64,000 nt of DNA from Celeribacter indicus (GTDB lineage Bacteria; Pseudomonadota; Alphaproteobacteria; Rhodobacterales; Rhodobacteraceae): positions 3,968,001 to 4,032,000 of the forward strand of contig NZ_CP004393.1 of NCBI RefSeq assembly GCF_000819565.1, in the 5' to 3' direction. Below, piece after piece: positions 19,156-29,292 of the stretch (the first letter of the stretch is position 1; every line of letters begins with the position of its first letter). The notes beneath the pieces were generated by a model. It had not been told where the DNA came from. It saw only the letters and a list, made by a program, of their open reading frames with translations, and did no database searches. Position numbers and translations under genes: made by a program.

Positions 19156-20187
19156 TCAGGCGCGCTCCATCCGGATCTCTTTCACCACGATATCGCCGTC
19201 GATCACGATGGCCTCGTCGTCGAGGAACAGCGAACAGCCGCGCATCGGGATATCGAGATGGCAGGCGGTGTCGTTCGGTCCTCCCAGTTCGTTGTTCGGC
19301 CCCGTGGAGAACATGACATTGCCGTAGAAACTGCGCGGCTCCATGCCCATGCCGCCGGGGAAGGCCCCCGGCACCATGTTGTGCCATTTCGCATTCGGGT
19401 TCATGCCCCAGCCGACATGGCTCATCCCCATGCCGCGCTCGTCGTTGAAGGCGGCCATGTAGGATTTGACCAGCTCCGCATCGAGACCGCCGCGAATGTC
19501 GGTGATCCAGCCCTTCTCGATCGTGTAGGTGACCGGGTCGCGCACATAGATGTTCTGCGGCAAGAGCACGTCGCCCGGCGCGACCACGATGGTCCCGTCC
19601 ACCCCGTCGTCATCCCCGCCGGTGAACACGAACCCCGACGGCCAGTGATCCCAGCGCCCCGGCTCGTCGGTACAGGCATATTCCGTCACCGCCGGGTAGG
19701 TGTCGAGCTTGTAGGTGACGTCCGTGCCATGCGGCGAGGTAATGCGCATCACCCTCGCGTTCGCCAGCATCCCGCCCGCGATCGTCACCTTTTCGCGGAT
19801 CTCCTGCGTCGGCAGCATCCGCGCCAGGAGGTCGGGGGGCTCCACGGCGGTCAGGATGCGTGTGCCCGCCGCCTGGATGGCGAATTGTTCCGGCGAGAAC
19901 AGCAAAAAGATGCAGTCGATCAGCATGTCGCAGTTCTTCAGCGCCTCGACCGCGTCGGGCATCGCCGCCAGTCCGGTCTGCCCCACCGCCCATGCTCCCG
20001 CCACCGGCGGCGCGGGCAGGCGCATGTGATACATGTTCGCGCCGAGCCTCCGCCCCGCCGCCATGAAGGCATCCGCGTAATCGAGCCGCTCATGGCCCTG
20101 CGTCAGCACGACCAGGCGTTCGTCCGTCTGCACGCCCGACATCTTCAGCTGATGCAGGCAGATTTCCGTGAAACTCGCGTGATCCAT
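19156..20187 (-). CDS. nicX: NicX-like 2,5-dihydroxypyridine 5,6-dioxygenase
   Basis: 343 aa, the size of NicX, an Fe(II) ring-cleaving dioxygenase with a leucyl-aminopeptidase (M29-like) fold that opens 2,5-dihydroxypyridine to N-formylmaleamate. Candidate metal-binding regions are the C-terminal HVGWGMNPNAKWHN and FYGNVMFSTGPN...ACHLDIPMRGCSLFLDD, and an acidic central ACTDEPGRWDHWPSG. ATG 20187 has AGGGAAA upstream; the frame is open to 20256 without a family match. Third gene of the operon. Confidence 0.88.
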   Translation of the reverse strand: MDHASFTEICLHQLKMSGVQTDERLVVLTQGHERLDYADAFMAAGRRLGANMYHMRLPAPPVAGAWAVGQTGLAAMPDAVEALKNCDMLIDCIFLLFSPEQFAIQAAGTRILTAVEPPDLLARMLPTQEIREKVTIAGGMLANARVMRITSPHGTDVTYKLDTYPAVTEYACTDEPGRWDHWPSGFVFTGGDDDGVDGTIVVAPGDVLLPQNIYVRDPVTYTIEKGWITDIRGGLDAELVKSYMAAFNDERGMGMSHVGWGMNPNAKWHNMVPGAFPGGMGMEPRSFYGNVMFSTGPNNELGGPNDTACHLDIPMRGCSLFLDDEAIVIDGDIVVKEIRMERA

Positions 20188-20204
20188 ATCCGTTTCCCTG
20201 TCTG

Positions 20205-20981
20205 TTATGCTTTGAAGTCCAAGGTGGCGGCGAGGAACCCTTCGATATCGTCCCACGGGATCATGTGGCCCGCGCCTTCGACCGTGCGGACCTCCATCGC
20301 GGGCAGGAGTTCCCGGAGTTCCGCCTCGTCTTCGTCCTGAATGACCGGCGCGCCACCCGCGATCACGAGCCGGGTCGGGATCGCGATCTTCGGCAGATCG
20401 GCATGAATGTCGTCGGTGTGGAATCCGTCATAGGCGGTGCGGATCGCGCCCCAGTGACAGGTGTGAAGCCACTCGGCCCTGAGCGCGCGTTGCTCCTCGC
20501 TCCAACTCGGGCAATAGGTGCGCATGTCCTCGGCGGAACATCCCTTGGCGGCCATCCTGATCGAGTCCCCGTACCACGGCCATGCCGAGGGATAGGGACG
20601 GCGGTTCGGCCCGGAGACCGGAGGATCGACAAGGATCGCGCCCCTGAACGCGTCCGTCACGGTCGCCGCCGCGCGGATCGCCGTGCGTGCGCCCATCGAA
20701 TGTCCCATCACGACGGGCTGCCCCATGATCTCCGCGAGCGCCAGCGCATCCGCCGCCATCGCATCGAGCGTATAGTCGAGATCGCCCGTCTCGCTCAGAC
20801 CACGGCCGCGCACGTCGAGCACATGCACGTCAAAGGCGTCCGCCAGACGTTCGGCCACGAATCCCCATGTGATCGCCGGCGAGGTGATGCCGGGGATCAG
20901 GAGCAGCTTTGGCCCCTGCCCTTCGTAGCGGATCAGGTGATGGCGGATGCCGTTGGCGTGGAGGTTATAACCGTATCCCAT
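20205..20981 (-). CDS. nicD: NicD-like N-formylmaleamate deformylase (alpha/beta hydrolase)
   Basis: 258 aa alpha/beta hydrolase. Nucleophile elbow GHSMGAR (Ser near residue 100), oxyanion region LLIPGITSPAITWGFVAERL, and catalytic His in VEGAGHMIPWDDIEGF near the end; an acid is likely the Asp in the VIQDEDEAEL region. NicD removes the formyl group from N-formylmaleamate. ATG 20981 has GAGGGG about 9 nt upstream; an alternative TTG at 20996 would overlap nicE. Next to nicE and nicX, so assignment is mostly contextual plus family. Confidence 0.87.
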   Translation of the reverse strand: MGYGYNLHANGIRHHLIRYEGQGPKLLLIPGITSPAITWGFVAERLADAFDVHVLDVRGRGLSETGDLDYTLDAMAADALALAEIMGQPVVMGHSMGARTAIRAAATVTDAFRGAILVDPPVSGPNRRPYPSAWPWYGDSIRMAAKGCSAEDMRTYCPSWSEEQRALRAEWLHTCHWGAIRTAYDGFHTDDIHADLPKIAIPTRLVIAGGAPVIQDEDEAELRELLPAMEVRTVEGAGHMIPWDDIEGFLAATLDFKA

Positions 20982-20992
20982 GACCGCGCCCC

Positions 20993-21742
20993 TCAATACG
21001 CGCCCGACAGAAGCGTGCCGCCGCCCGGCACGCGGGTGTCGAGATCGAGCGCCTTCAGCATCTGCCAGGTGGTCGCGATGGCCGCCGTCAGAACCGGCTT
21101 TCCGGTGATCGCCTCGGCCATCGGAACCGCGGGAAGAGAGGGCATCTGGACGCAGGCCGAAAGCACCACCGCATCCACATCGTCCGTTTTCAGCCCCCTG
21201 ACGATTTCCGGCAGCTTCAGCGGATCATGCGCCGCCACGTCGAGATTGTCCTGGATTTCCAGTGCGATGTAGTCGCTGACCTCGATGCCCTCGTTGCGGA
21301 TATAGTCGACCACCATCTCGGTCAGCGGCTTCATGTAGGGCGCGACGAGCGCGATCCTCCTTGCGCCGAGCGCACGGAGCCCCTCGACCAGCGCACCCGC
21401 GGAGGTCACGACCGGGGCCGGTCCGCCATTCCCGGCCGCCACACCGGCGAGGCGCGGCCCCGAGACGCAGTGATAGCCCTTGCCCATGGACATGATCGCC
21501 ACGAGGCAGGCATAGCCCATCACATCCACCTTCGCGTCGGACAGTTCCAGCGCGCAGCGGTCGCTGTCGGCGTCCATCTTCGCGAGCTCGTCCTTCGTCA
21601 CATGCTTCATCCGCATCCGCGCCGAATGGTACGTGAACCGCTCCGGCGCCACGCTCTCCCGCGCCCGCAGAAGCGCGGGGATTTCCGTCTCCATGGTCAC
21701 GTTGGAGCTGGGCACGATCTGCCCGATACGAAAACTTTTCAT
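20993..21742 (-). CDS. nicE: NicE-like maleate cis-trans isomerase
   Basis: 249 aa of the Asp/Glu racemase-like maleate isomerase family, which makes fumarate from maleate. The two active-site cysteines are expected in VDVMGYACLVAIMSMG and VDAVVLSACVQMPSL, and the start MKSFRIGQIVPSSNVTMETEIP is characteristic. ATG 21742 is preferred over 21751 because AAGGATGGGA sits at the right distance. First gene of the catabolic operon, 36 nt after the palindrome at 21778-21799. Confidence 0.9.
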   Translation of the reverse strand: MKSFRIGQIVPSSNVTMETEIPALLRARESVAPERFTYHSARMRMKHVTKDELAKMDADSDRCALELSDAKVDVMGYACLVAIMSMGKGYHCVSGPRLAGVAAGNGGPAPVVTSAGALVEGLRALGARRIALVAPYMKPLTEMVVDYIRNEGIEVSDYIALEIQDNLDVAAHDPLKLPEIVRGLKTDDVDAVVLSACVQMPSLPAVPMAEAITGKPVLTAAIATTWQMLKALDLDTRVPGGGTLLSGAY

Positions 21743-21777
21743 GATTCCCATCCTTGAGGCGTCCTTGGCTCAAGGAT

Positions 21778-21799
21778 TAATTATAACTTTGTATAATTA
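21778..21799 (-). promoter_or_regulatory. Inverted repeat, candidate TetR operator (nicE operon)
   Basis: TAATTATA (21778-21785) and TATAATTA (21792-21799) with a 6-nt spacer, the same spacer as the dyad at 16955-16978 and similarly AT-only arms. It lies between the second tetR and nicE, 36 nt before nicE, overlapping where a promoter should be. Confidence 0.6.
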
Positions 21800-21850
21800 C
21801 AAGCCTGAATAATTTCCGGCGACCCGCGCGCTGCGCGCAGTCCGGTCCCC

Positions 21851-22525
21851 TCAGGGAAGCGGCGCGCGCAAACCGGCAGAGAGAAAGGCGGTCAGATGAT
21901 CGAGCATGGCATCCTTTCCAACCTCCCCGATCTGTCCGTTCGTGAGATCGTTGAGCCGCCCGAGGTCGTTCAGCATGAACATATACGTGCCGACCAGGAA
22001 GGCCATGCGGAGCGACATCACCTCTTTCGGGATGTCGGGAAGCACATCGCAGAGCGCGGCGATATAGCGCTTGACCGAGGCATCGTAGACCTCGCTGCGC
22101 AACCTCAGAGCATGTTCCTCGAGTTCCGCATGAAGCCGGGCCTGGAGCCTCACGAAGGCCGCGCCTCCGGGACCGGAATATTTCATGTCCCACTGTGGTT
22201 TCAGATAGTTGCGCACGATTTTCTCGACGGTCGGACTGGCTTCCGCCGCCAGAAGCTGATCGAGAAGGACATGGCGCGCGCCCGAAATCGCCGCACCGCG
22301 ACGCCGAACCACCTCGTCGAACAGATCCTGTTTCGCGCCGAAATAATACCGCACCAGCGCCTGGTTGACACCCGCGGCCGCCGAAATGTCGCGCACCTTC
22401 GCACCGCTGTATCCGGCGTCGGAAAATATCTCCTCCGCGGCGTCAAGAATGGCATCACGAAGTTCCACGCCCTCCTTCGGGCGGCCTGGCCTGCGGCGCG
22501 ACGCGGTCGGTTTCTGCTCTGTCAT
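21851..22525 (-). CDS. TetR-family regulator upstream of the nicE operon
   Basis: 224 aa. HTH region RDAILDAAEEIFSDAGYSGAKVRDISAAAGVNQALVRYYFGAKQDLF (about 23-70), then a helical effector domain. Paralogue of the TetR at 17136-17774. It is transcribed in the same direction as nicE, with a 108-nt gap containing the candidate operator, so it may repress nicE and possibly respond to a pathway intermediate. Confidence 0.92.
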   Translation of the reverse strand: MTEQKPTASRRRPGRPKEGVELRDAILDAAEEIFSDAGYSGAKVRDISAAAGVNQALVRYYFGAKQDLFDEVVRRRGAAISGARHVLLDQLLAAEASPTVEKIVRNYLKPQWDMKYSGPGGAAFVRLQARLHAELEEHALRLRSEVYDASVKRYIAALCDVLPDIPKEVMSLRMAFLVGTYMFMLNDLGRLNDLTNGQIGEVGKDAMLDHLTAFLSAGLRAPLP

Positions 22526-22584
22526 ATTTCTGCCTTTACCGTCGGCTTCCGTTGCTTCCTTTTCTCAGGAGCGTCAGGGAGGCT

Positions 22585-22617
22585 CAATATCAAATATTAT
22601 ACATATCACTAAATATG
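22585..22617 (-). promoter_or_regulatory. AT-rich upstream region of the second tetR
   Basis: A 33-bp almost pure AT tract with two direct copies of ATATCA (22587-22592 and 22603-22608) 60-90 nt upstream of the tetR start. It likely holds the tetR promoter. No perfect dyad like the other two sites was found. Confidence 0.35.
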
Positions 22618-22696
22618 GGCGCACGCCCCCTCCACGAAATGTTAAGGTTCTCGTGGGATGGTGCAGTCAAAGCTCGCAACCCAACGGGGACCTCCA

Positions 22697-24637
22697 ATGA
22701 TCAAAGCTCACCTGGCCAGGCTCTCTGTCCGGATTCATGCCATCGTGCTCATCGCGGTGATCATGACTGCCGTACTGACCGAATTGCTCCTCACCCTGTC
22801 CTTCAAGGCGTCGGTCAGCATGAGGGAACAGCATCTGAGCGATGTGCTCGACACCGCCATGTCCGAATTCTCCAGCCTGGAGGAGAAGGTGACGGCGGGA
22901 CTCCTCAGCCGGGAGGAGGCGCAGGCGCTGGCACAAGAGGCAATCATGGCGATGCACTATGACAGGGACGGCTATTTCTTCGTGCTCGACCGCCAGAACA
23001 CGATCATCGCACACCCGGTCCGGACCGAGTGGATCGGAACGGATCAAAGCGACTATCGGGACGTGCGGGGGGACAGCATCTTCGGCATGATGCAGGACAT
23101 CGTCTCCGCCCAGGGCGCCGGCAGCGTCACCTATTACTCCACCAAGCCGGGGAGTGAGGAGGAGGAAGAGAAATTCAGCTATGTGAAGGCCTACGAGCCC
23201 TGGGGCTGGGTCGTCGGCACCGGCTCCTATCTCTCGGACATCCGCGAGGGCCTCGCCCGGATGCGCCTGCTCGGCCACACCCTGCTCGGGGCCAGCCTCG
23301 CCCTGCTGGTCGCGGCCTCCGCGCTGCTCGTGCGCAGCGTGACGAAGCCGCTGGGCATGCTGAAGGCCCGCATGTCCGCCATGTCCGAGGGCGACACGCA
23401 AAGCCCGATTCCGCTGACGGCATCCCGCAGCGAGATCGGCGAAATGGCGCGTGTGCTGGAGATCTTCCGCACCGCACTGGTCGAACGGCAGGATCTCGAG
23501 AAGGCGCAGGCGGCGAAGGACATGGAGATCGCCCGGCAGCGAGAGGAAAGCGCGGAACGCGAACATCAGGCGCGCCTGCGCGAGGAAACCGCGGAAAGGC
23601 AGCGCCTTCAGGAGCAGGCGGAGCGGCAGGCTCAGCAGGAGGAGGCCCGCGCCCGGACCGAAGCCGAACGCGAGGCCGCGCATCGCGAACAGCAGCATGT
23701 GGTGAACGTCCTGGCCGCAAGCCTCGGCGCCATGTCGCGCGGCGACCTGACCGCGACGATCGAGGCGGACTTCCCGCCCGCCTACCAGAAGCTCAAGACC
23801 GATTTCAACGAGGCCATCGAAACGATGGCGACACTCGCGGCGGCGATCGTCGAGGGCGCGTCGGCGATCATGGGAGAGACCGACAATCTCAACGCCGCCG
23901 CCATGGATCTGAGCCAGCGGACGGAGAAACAGGCGGCGTCGCTCGAGGAGACCGCGGCGGCGATCACCGAACTTGCCGCGACGGTGGAAAGCTCGGCAAA
24001 CAATGCCAGGGATGCCGCCACGGCCGTGGCGCGCACGAAGGAACGCTCGATCGCCGGCCGGGAAGTCGTGCAAAAGACGGTCCGGGCGATGTCCGATATC
24101 GCACAGAGTTCGACCCAGATCTCGAAGATCACCAGTGTCATCGACGACATCGCCTTCCAGACGAACCTGCTCGCCCTGAACGCCGGGGTCGAAGCGGCGC
24201 GCGCCGGCGAATCCGGTCGCGGCTTTGCGGTGGTCGCCTCGGAAGTGCGCGCGCTGGCGCAGCGTTCCTCGGAAGCCGCCAGCGAGATCGCGAAGCTGAT
24301 CGAGACCTCGGAGACGCAGGTCGGCGACGGCGTCGATCTCGTGACCGCTTCGGGCGAGGCACTCGGGGAGATCGAATCCCTCGTCACCACCCTCGACGAC
24401 CTCGTGAACTCGATCGCGACCTCCTCCTCGGAGCAATCGGTCGGCCTGTCGGAGATCACCACCGCCGTCGCGCAACTCGATCAGGTCACGCAGCAGAATG
24501 CCGCCATGTTCGAAGAGACGACGGCGGCCCTGCAATCGCTGCGCGCCCAGGCCCTCTCCCTCGAACGCGACAGTTCGGTGCTGAAGACGGACCGGTCACG
24601 GCTTGACGATCCGGAAGCGGAGCGGAGGGCGTCCTGA
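22697..24637 (+). CDS. Methyl-accepting chemotaxis protein with a single Cache sensor
   Basis: 646 aa from ATG 22697 (an in-frame ATG at 22658 would add 13 residues). TM1 at about 14-36, a periplasmic single-Cache domain ([27 protein letters not shown]...[16 protein letters not shown]), TM2 about 196-215, HAMP ([19 protein letters not shown]), a Glu/Arg/Gln-rich coiled coil (about 265-335), a second HAMP-like stretch, and the MCP signalling domain with hairpin tip ...[25 protein letters not shown].... No C-terminal CheR pentapeptide. The ligand could be a small organic acid given the acetate and pyridine genes on either side. Confidence 0.93.
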   Translation: MIKAHLARLSVRIHAIVLIAVIMTAVLTELLLTLSFKASVSMREQHLSDVLDTAMSEFSSLEEKVTAGLLSREEAQALAQEAIMAMHYDRDGYFFVLDRQNTIIAHPVRTEWIGTDQSDYRDVRGDSIFGMMQDIVSAQGAGSVTYYSTKPGSEEEEEKFSYVKAYEPWGWVVGTGSYLSDIREGLARMRLLGHTLLGASLALLVAASALLVRSVTKPLGMLKARMSAMSEGDTQSPIPLTASRSEIGEMARVLEIFRTALVERQDLEKAQAAKDMEIARQREESAEREHQARLREETAERQRLQEQAERQAQQEEARARTEAEREAAHREQQHVVNVLAASLGAMSRGDLTATIEADFPPAYQKLKTDFNEAIETMATLAAAIVEGASAIMGETDNLNAAAMDLSQRTEKQAASLEETAAAITELAATVESSANNARDAATAVARTKERSIAGREVVQKTVRAMSDIAQSSTQISKITSVIDDIAFQTNLLALNAGVEAARAGESGRGFAVVASEVRALAQRSSEAASEIAKLIETSETQVGDGVDLVTASGEALGEIESLVTTLDDLVNSIATSSSEQSVGLSEITTAVAQLDQVTQQNAAMFEETTAALQSLRAQALSLERDSSVLKTDRSRLDDPEAERRAS

Positions 24638-24672
24638 TCCGGAGAGGCCGGAGGAAAGCGGCGGACGGAAGG

Positions 24673-24755
24673 GCCTGCGCCCTGCGGCCAGGGCGCAGGC
24701 TCCGCGACCTGCGGCGGCACTCCCGGCTCAGCGCGGCTCCGGACCGCGCTGAGCC
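24673..24755 (+). terminator. Two consecutive hairpins after the chemoreceptor
   Basis: GCCTGCGCCCT/AGGGCGCAGGC (24673-24700, 6-nt loop, 11 bp) and GGCTCAGCGCGG/CCGCGCTGAGCC (24725-24755, 7-nt loop, 12 bp) are both perfect. Neither has a T run, so either Rho-dependent ending or transcript stabilisation is possible. The remaining sequence to acs (24756-25014) is AT-richer, has ACATG-caaa-CATGT at 24933-24946, and presumably carries the acs promoter. Confidence 0.5.
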
Positions 24756-25014
24756 GGACATGCCGCCCCCGCCGTCGCGCCGCGGCGCGGCAACGGGGCC
24801 GCCTGTCATACCCGCCTGATCCGCGCTGGTGCGGCTCCATGAACGCCGTAAATTTCTTGACATGAATCACGGGAAAATCGTCAAGATATTTACAAACAAA
24901 TCCTTGAAGCACAGCCTGTTAGAAGATTTTTCACATGCAAACATGTAAAGCTGAAAGGGAGGAGGAGGCCAGCGAGGGAAGCTGGCCGCACCATGTCAGG
25001 AACTGGGAGGCGAC

Positions 25015-26979
<1,965 letters not shown>

Positions 26980-27005
26980 CATCCGCGCAGATGTGGTAGC
27001 CTACA

Positions 27006-27035
27006 CCATCGCCCCTACGACATGAGGGGCGATGG
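27006..27035 (+). terminator. Hairpin between acs and the symporter genes
   Basis: CCATCGCCCCT (27006-27016) and AGGGGCGATGG (27025-27035) pair perfectly around an 8-nt loop. No U tract follows; it can partially end the acs transcript or protect mRNA ends. It is 27 nt past acs. Confidence 0.5.
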
Positions 27036-27180
27036 ACCCCCGAAAGCCGCGGCTCCGGCCCGGTCCCGACGGGGAGGAACCGCGGTTCCCGCGAGGAGGC
27101 GGGGACCGCGATCAGAAGATCCCGCGCGCGCGGCGCAACCGCGTCCGGGGGATCGGGGACAAACAGGGAGGACCGCGACA

Positions 27181-27438
27181 ATGGCGGACATTTCAGACAA
27201 CAATGCCTACTGGTCGGCAAACAAACGGATCATCGGCATCTCACTCGTGATCTGGTTCATCTGTTCTTTCGGCTTCGGCATCCTGCTGCGCCCGATGCTT
27301 TCGGGCATCGGCATCGGCGGCACGGATCTCGGCTTCTGGTTCGCACAGCAGGGCTCGATCCTCGTGTTCCTCGTGCTCATCTTCGCCTATGCGGCGCGGA
27401 TGAACAAACTCGACAAAGAACACGGCGTGGACGAATAA
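27181..27438 (+). CDS. DUF4212 small subunit of a sodium/solute symporter
   Basis: 85 aa with two membrane helices (ISLVIWFICSFGFGILLRP and SILVFLVLIFAYAARMNKLD) and a short basic/acidic tail. Proteins of this family are always encoded next to VC_2705-type SSS transporters and are taken as a small accessory subunit. It is 15 nt before the symporter gene. Confidence 0.93.
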   Translation: MADISDNNAYWSANKRIIGISLVIWFICSFGFGILLRPMLSGIGIGGTDLGFWFAQQGSILVFLVLIFAYAARMNKLDKEHGVDE

Positions 27439-27453
27439 GGGAGCACGACGCAG

Positions 27454-29181
27454 ATGGATCAGTTTACCCTCAACCTTCTCGTGGTGGGCGCGACCTTCGC
27501 GATCTACATCGGGATCGCGATCTGGGCCCGCGCCGGGTCCACGTCGGAATTCTATGCCGCCGGGCGCGGCGTTCATCCCGTGCTGAACGGCATGGCCACC
27601 GGCGCGGACTGGATGTCCGCGGCCTCCTTCATCTCCATGGCGGGGATCATCTCCTTCGGCGGGTACGACACCTCCGCCTATCTGATGGGCTGGACCGGGG
27701 GCTACGTGCTCCTCGCGATGCTCCTCGCCCCCTACCTGCGCAAATTCGGCAAGTTCACCGTGCCCGAGTTCATCGGTGACCGCTTCTACAGCCAGACGGC
27801 GCGGACCGTGGCCGTGATCTGTCTCATCATCGCCTCCATCACCTATGTGATCGGGCAGATGACGGGCGTCGGCGTGGCCTTCTCCCGCTTTCTCGAAGTG
27901 GACAACACCACGGGCCTCCTGATCGGTGCGGCCATCGTGTTCTTCTACGCCGTCATCGGCGGGATGAAGGGCATCACCTATACGCAGGTCGCGCAATATG
28001 TCGTGCTGATCATCGCCTACACGATCCCCGCGATCTTCATCTCCCTGCAACTGACCGGCAACCCGATCCCGCCGCTCGGCCTGTTCTCCGATCATACGGG
28101 CACGGGGGAACCGATCCTCGCGACGCTGAACGGCATGCTCGAGGATCTTGGCTTCAGCAGCTATACCGAGCAGAGCGACACCATGCTGAACATGTTCCTG
28201 TTCACCATGTCGCTCATGATCGGCACCGCCGGCCTGCCGCATGTGATCGTGCGCTTCTTCACCGTGCCGAAAGTGTCGGATGCGCGGTCCTCGGCGGGCT
28301 GGGCGCTCGTCTTCATCGCGCTCCTCTACCTCACGGCTCCGGCCGTCGCGGCGATGGCGCGCGTCAACCTGATCGACACGGTCTATCCGAACGGCACCAC
28401 CGAGGCCCCGCTCGCCTATGAGCAGCGTCCCGACTGGGTGCGGAACTGGGAGCAGACGGGGCTTTTGTCCTTTGACGACAAAAACGGCGACGGGCTCATC
28501 GACTATGTGGGCGACGGGGCGACGAACGAGTTCACCGTCAACAACGACATCATCACCCTCGCCAACCCGGAGATCGCGCAGCTTCCCGCCTGGGTGATCG
28601 CGCTGGTCGCCGCCGGCGGTCTCGCCGCCGCGCTTTCGACCGCCGCAGGCCTGCTGATGGCGATTTCCTCGGCCGTGTCCCACGACCTCATCAAGTCGCA
28701 GATCAAGCCCGAGATCTCAGAGAAGGGCGAATTGACCTGGGCGCGGGCCTCCATGGCCGTGGCGATCGTGATCGCCACCTACCTCGGCCTCAACCCGCCG
28801 GGCTTTGCGGCGCAGACCGTTGCGCTCGCCTTCGGCCTCGCCGCCGCGTCGATCTTCCCGGCGCTCATGATGGGCATCTTCTCGAAGCGCATCAACAACA
28901 AGGGTGCGGTCGCGGGCATGCTGTCGGGCCTGATCGTGACGGTGGTCTACATCTTCCTGCACAAGGGCTGGTTCTTCATTCCGGACACCAACTCCTTCAC
29001 CGATGCGGACCCGCTCCTGCTGTCGATCAAGTCGACTTCCTTCGGCGCGGTCGGCGCGGTGATCAACTTCGCCGTCGCCTATCTGGTCTCCAATGCCACG
29101 GAGGAGCCGCCGGCGGAGATCCAGGAGCTGGTCGAAAGCATCCGCATCCCGCGCGGAGCCGGAGCCGCCGTCGAGCACTGA
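27454..29181 (+). CDS. Sodium/solute symporter, probable acetate transporter
   Basis: 575 aa SSS-family carrier with about 13 membrane helices. STSEFYAAGRGVHPVLNGMATGADWMSAASFISMAGIISFGGYD is the N-terminal sodium/substrate region, GLAAALSTAAGLLMAISSAVSHD is the conserved helix. A long loop (about 305-360) contains an EF-hand-like DDKNGDGLIDY. With the DUF4212 partner and acs upstream, acetate (or another short carboxylate) is the likely substrate; this is inferred from context. Confidence 0.92.
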   Translation: MDQFTLNLLVVGATFAIYIGIAIWARAGSTSEFYAAGRGVHPVLNGMATGADWMSAASFISMAGIISFGGYDTSAYLMGWTGGYVLLAMLLAPYLRKFGKFTVPEFIGDRFYSQTARTVAVICLIIASITYVIGQMTGVGVAFSRFLEVDNTTGLLIGAAIVFFYAVIGGMKGITYTQVAQYVVLIIAYTIPAIFISLQLTGNPIPPLGLFSDHTGTGEPILATLNGMLEDLGFSSYTEQSDTMLNMFLFTMSLMIGTAGLPHVIVRFFTVPKVSDARSSAGWALVFIALLYLTAPAVAAMARVNLIDTVYPNGTTEAPLAYEQRPDWVRNWEQTGLLSFDDKNGDGLIDYVGDGATNEFTVNNDIITLANPEIAQLPAWVIALVAAGGLAAALSTAAGLLMAISSAVSHDLIKSQIKPEISEKGELTWARASMAVAIVIATYLGLNPPGFAAQTVALAFGLAAASIFPALMMGIFSKRINNKGAVAGMLSGLIVTVVYIFLHKGWFFIPDTNSFTDADPLLLSIKSTSFGAVGAVINFAVAYLVSNATEEPPAEIQELVESIRIPRGAGAAVEH

Positions 29182-29292
29182 AGCAGAGGTTTCGGGCTGG
29201 TCTCGCGACCGGCCCGTCTCCATACTGCGGGGGCGCGGCGGCCGGATGGCTTCCGCGCCCTTTCCTGAAACACCACGCCGGACGATGCGACC

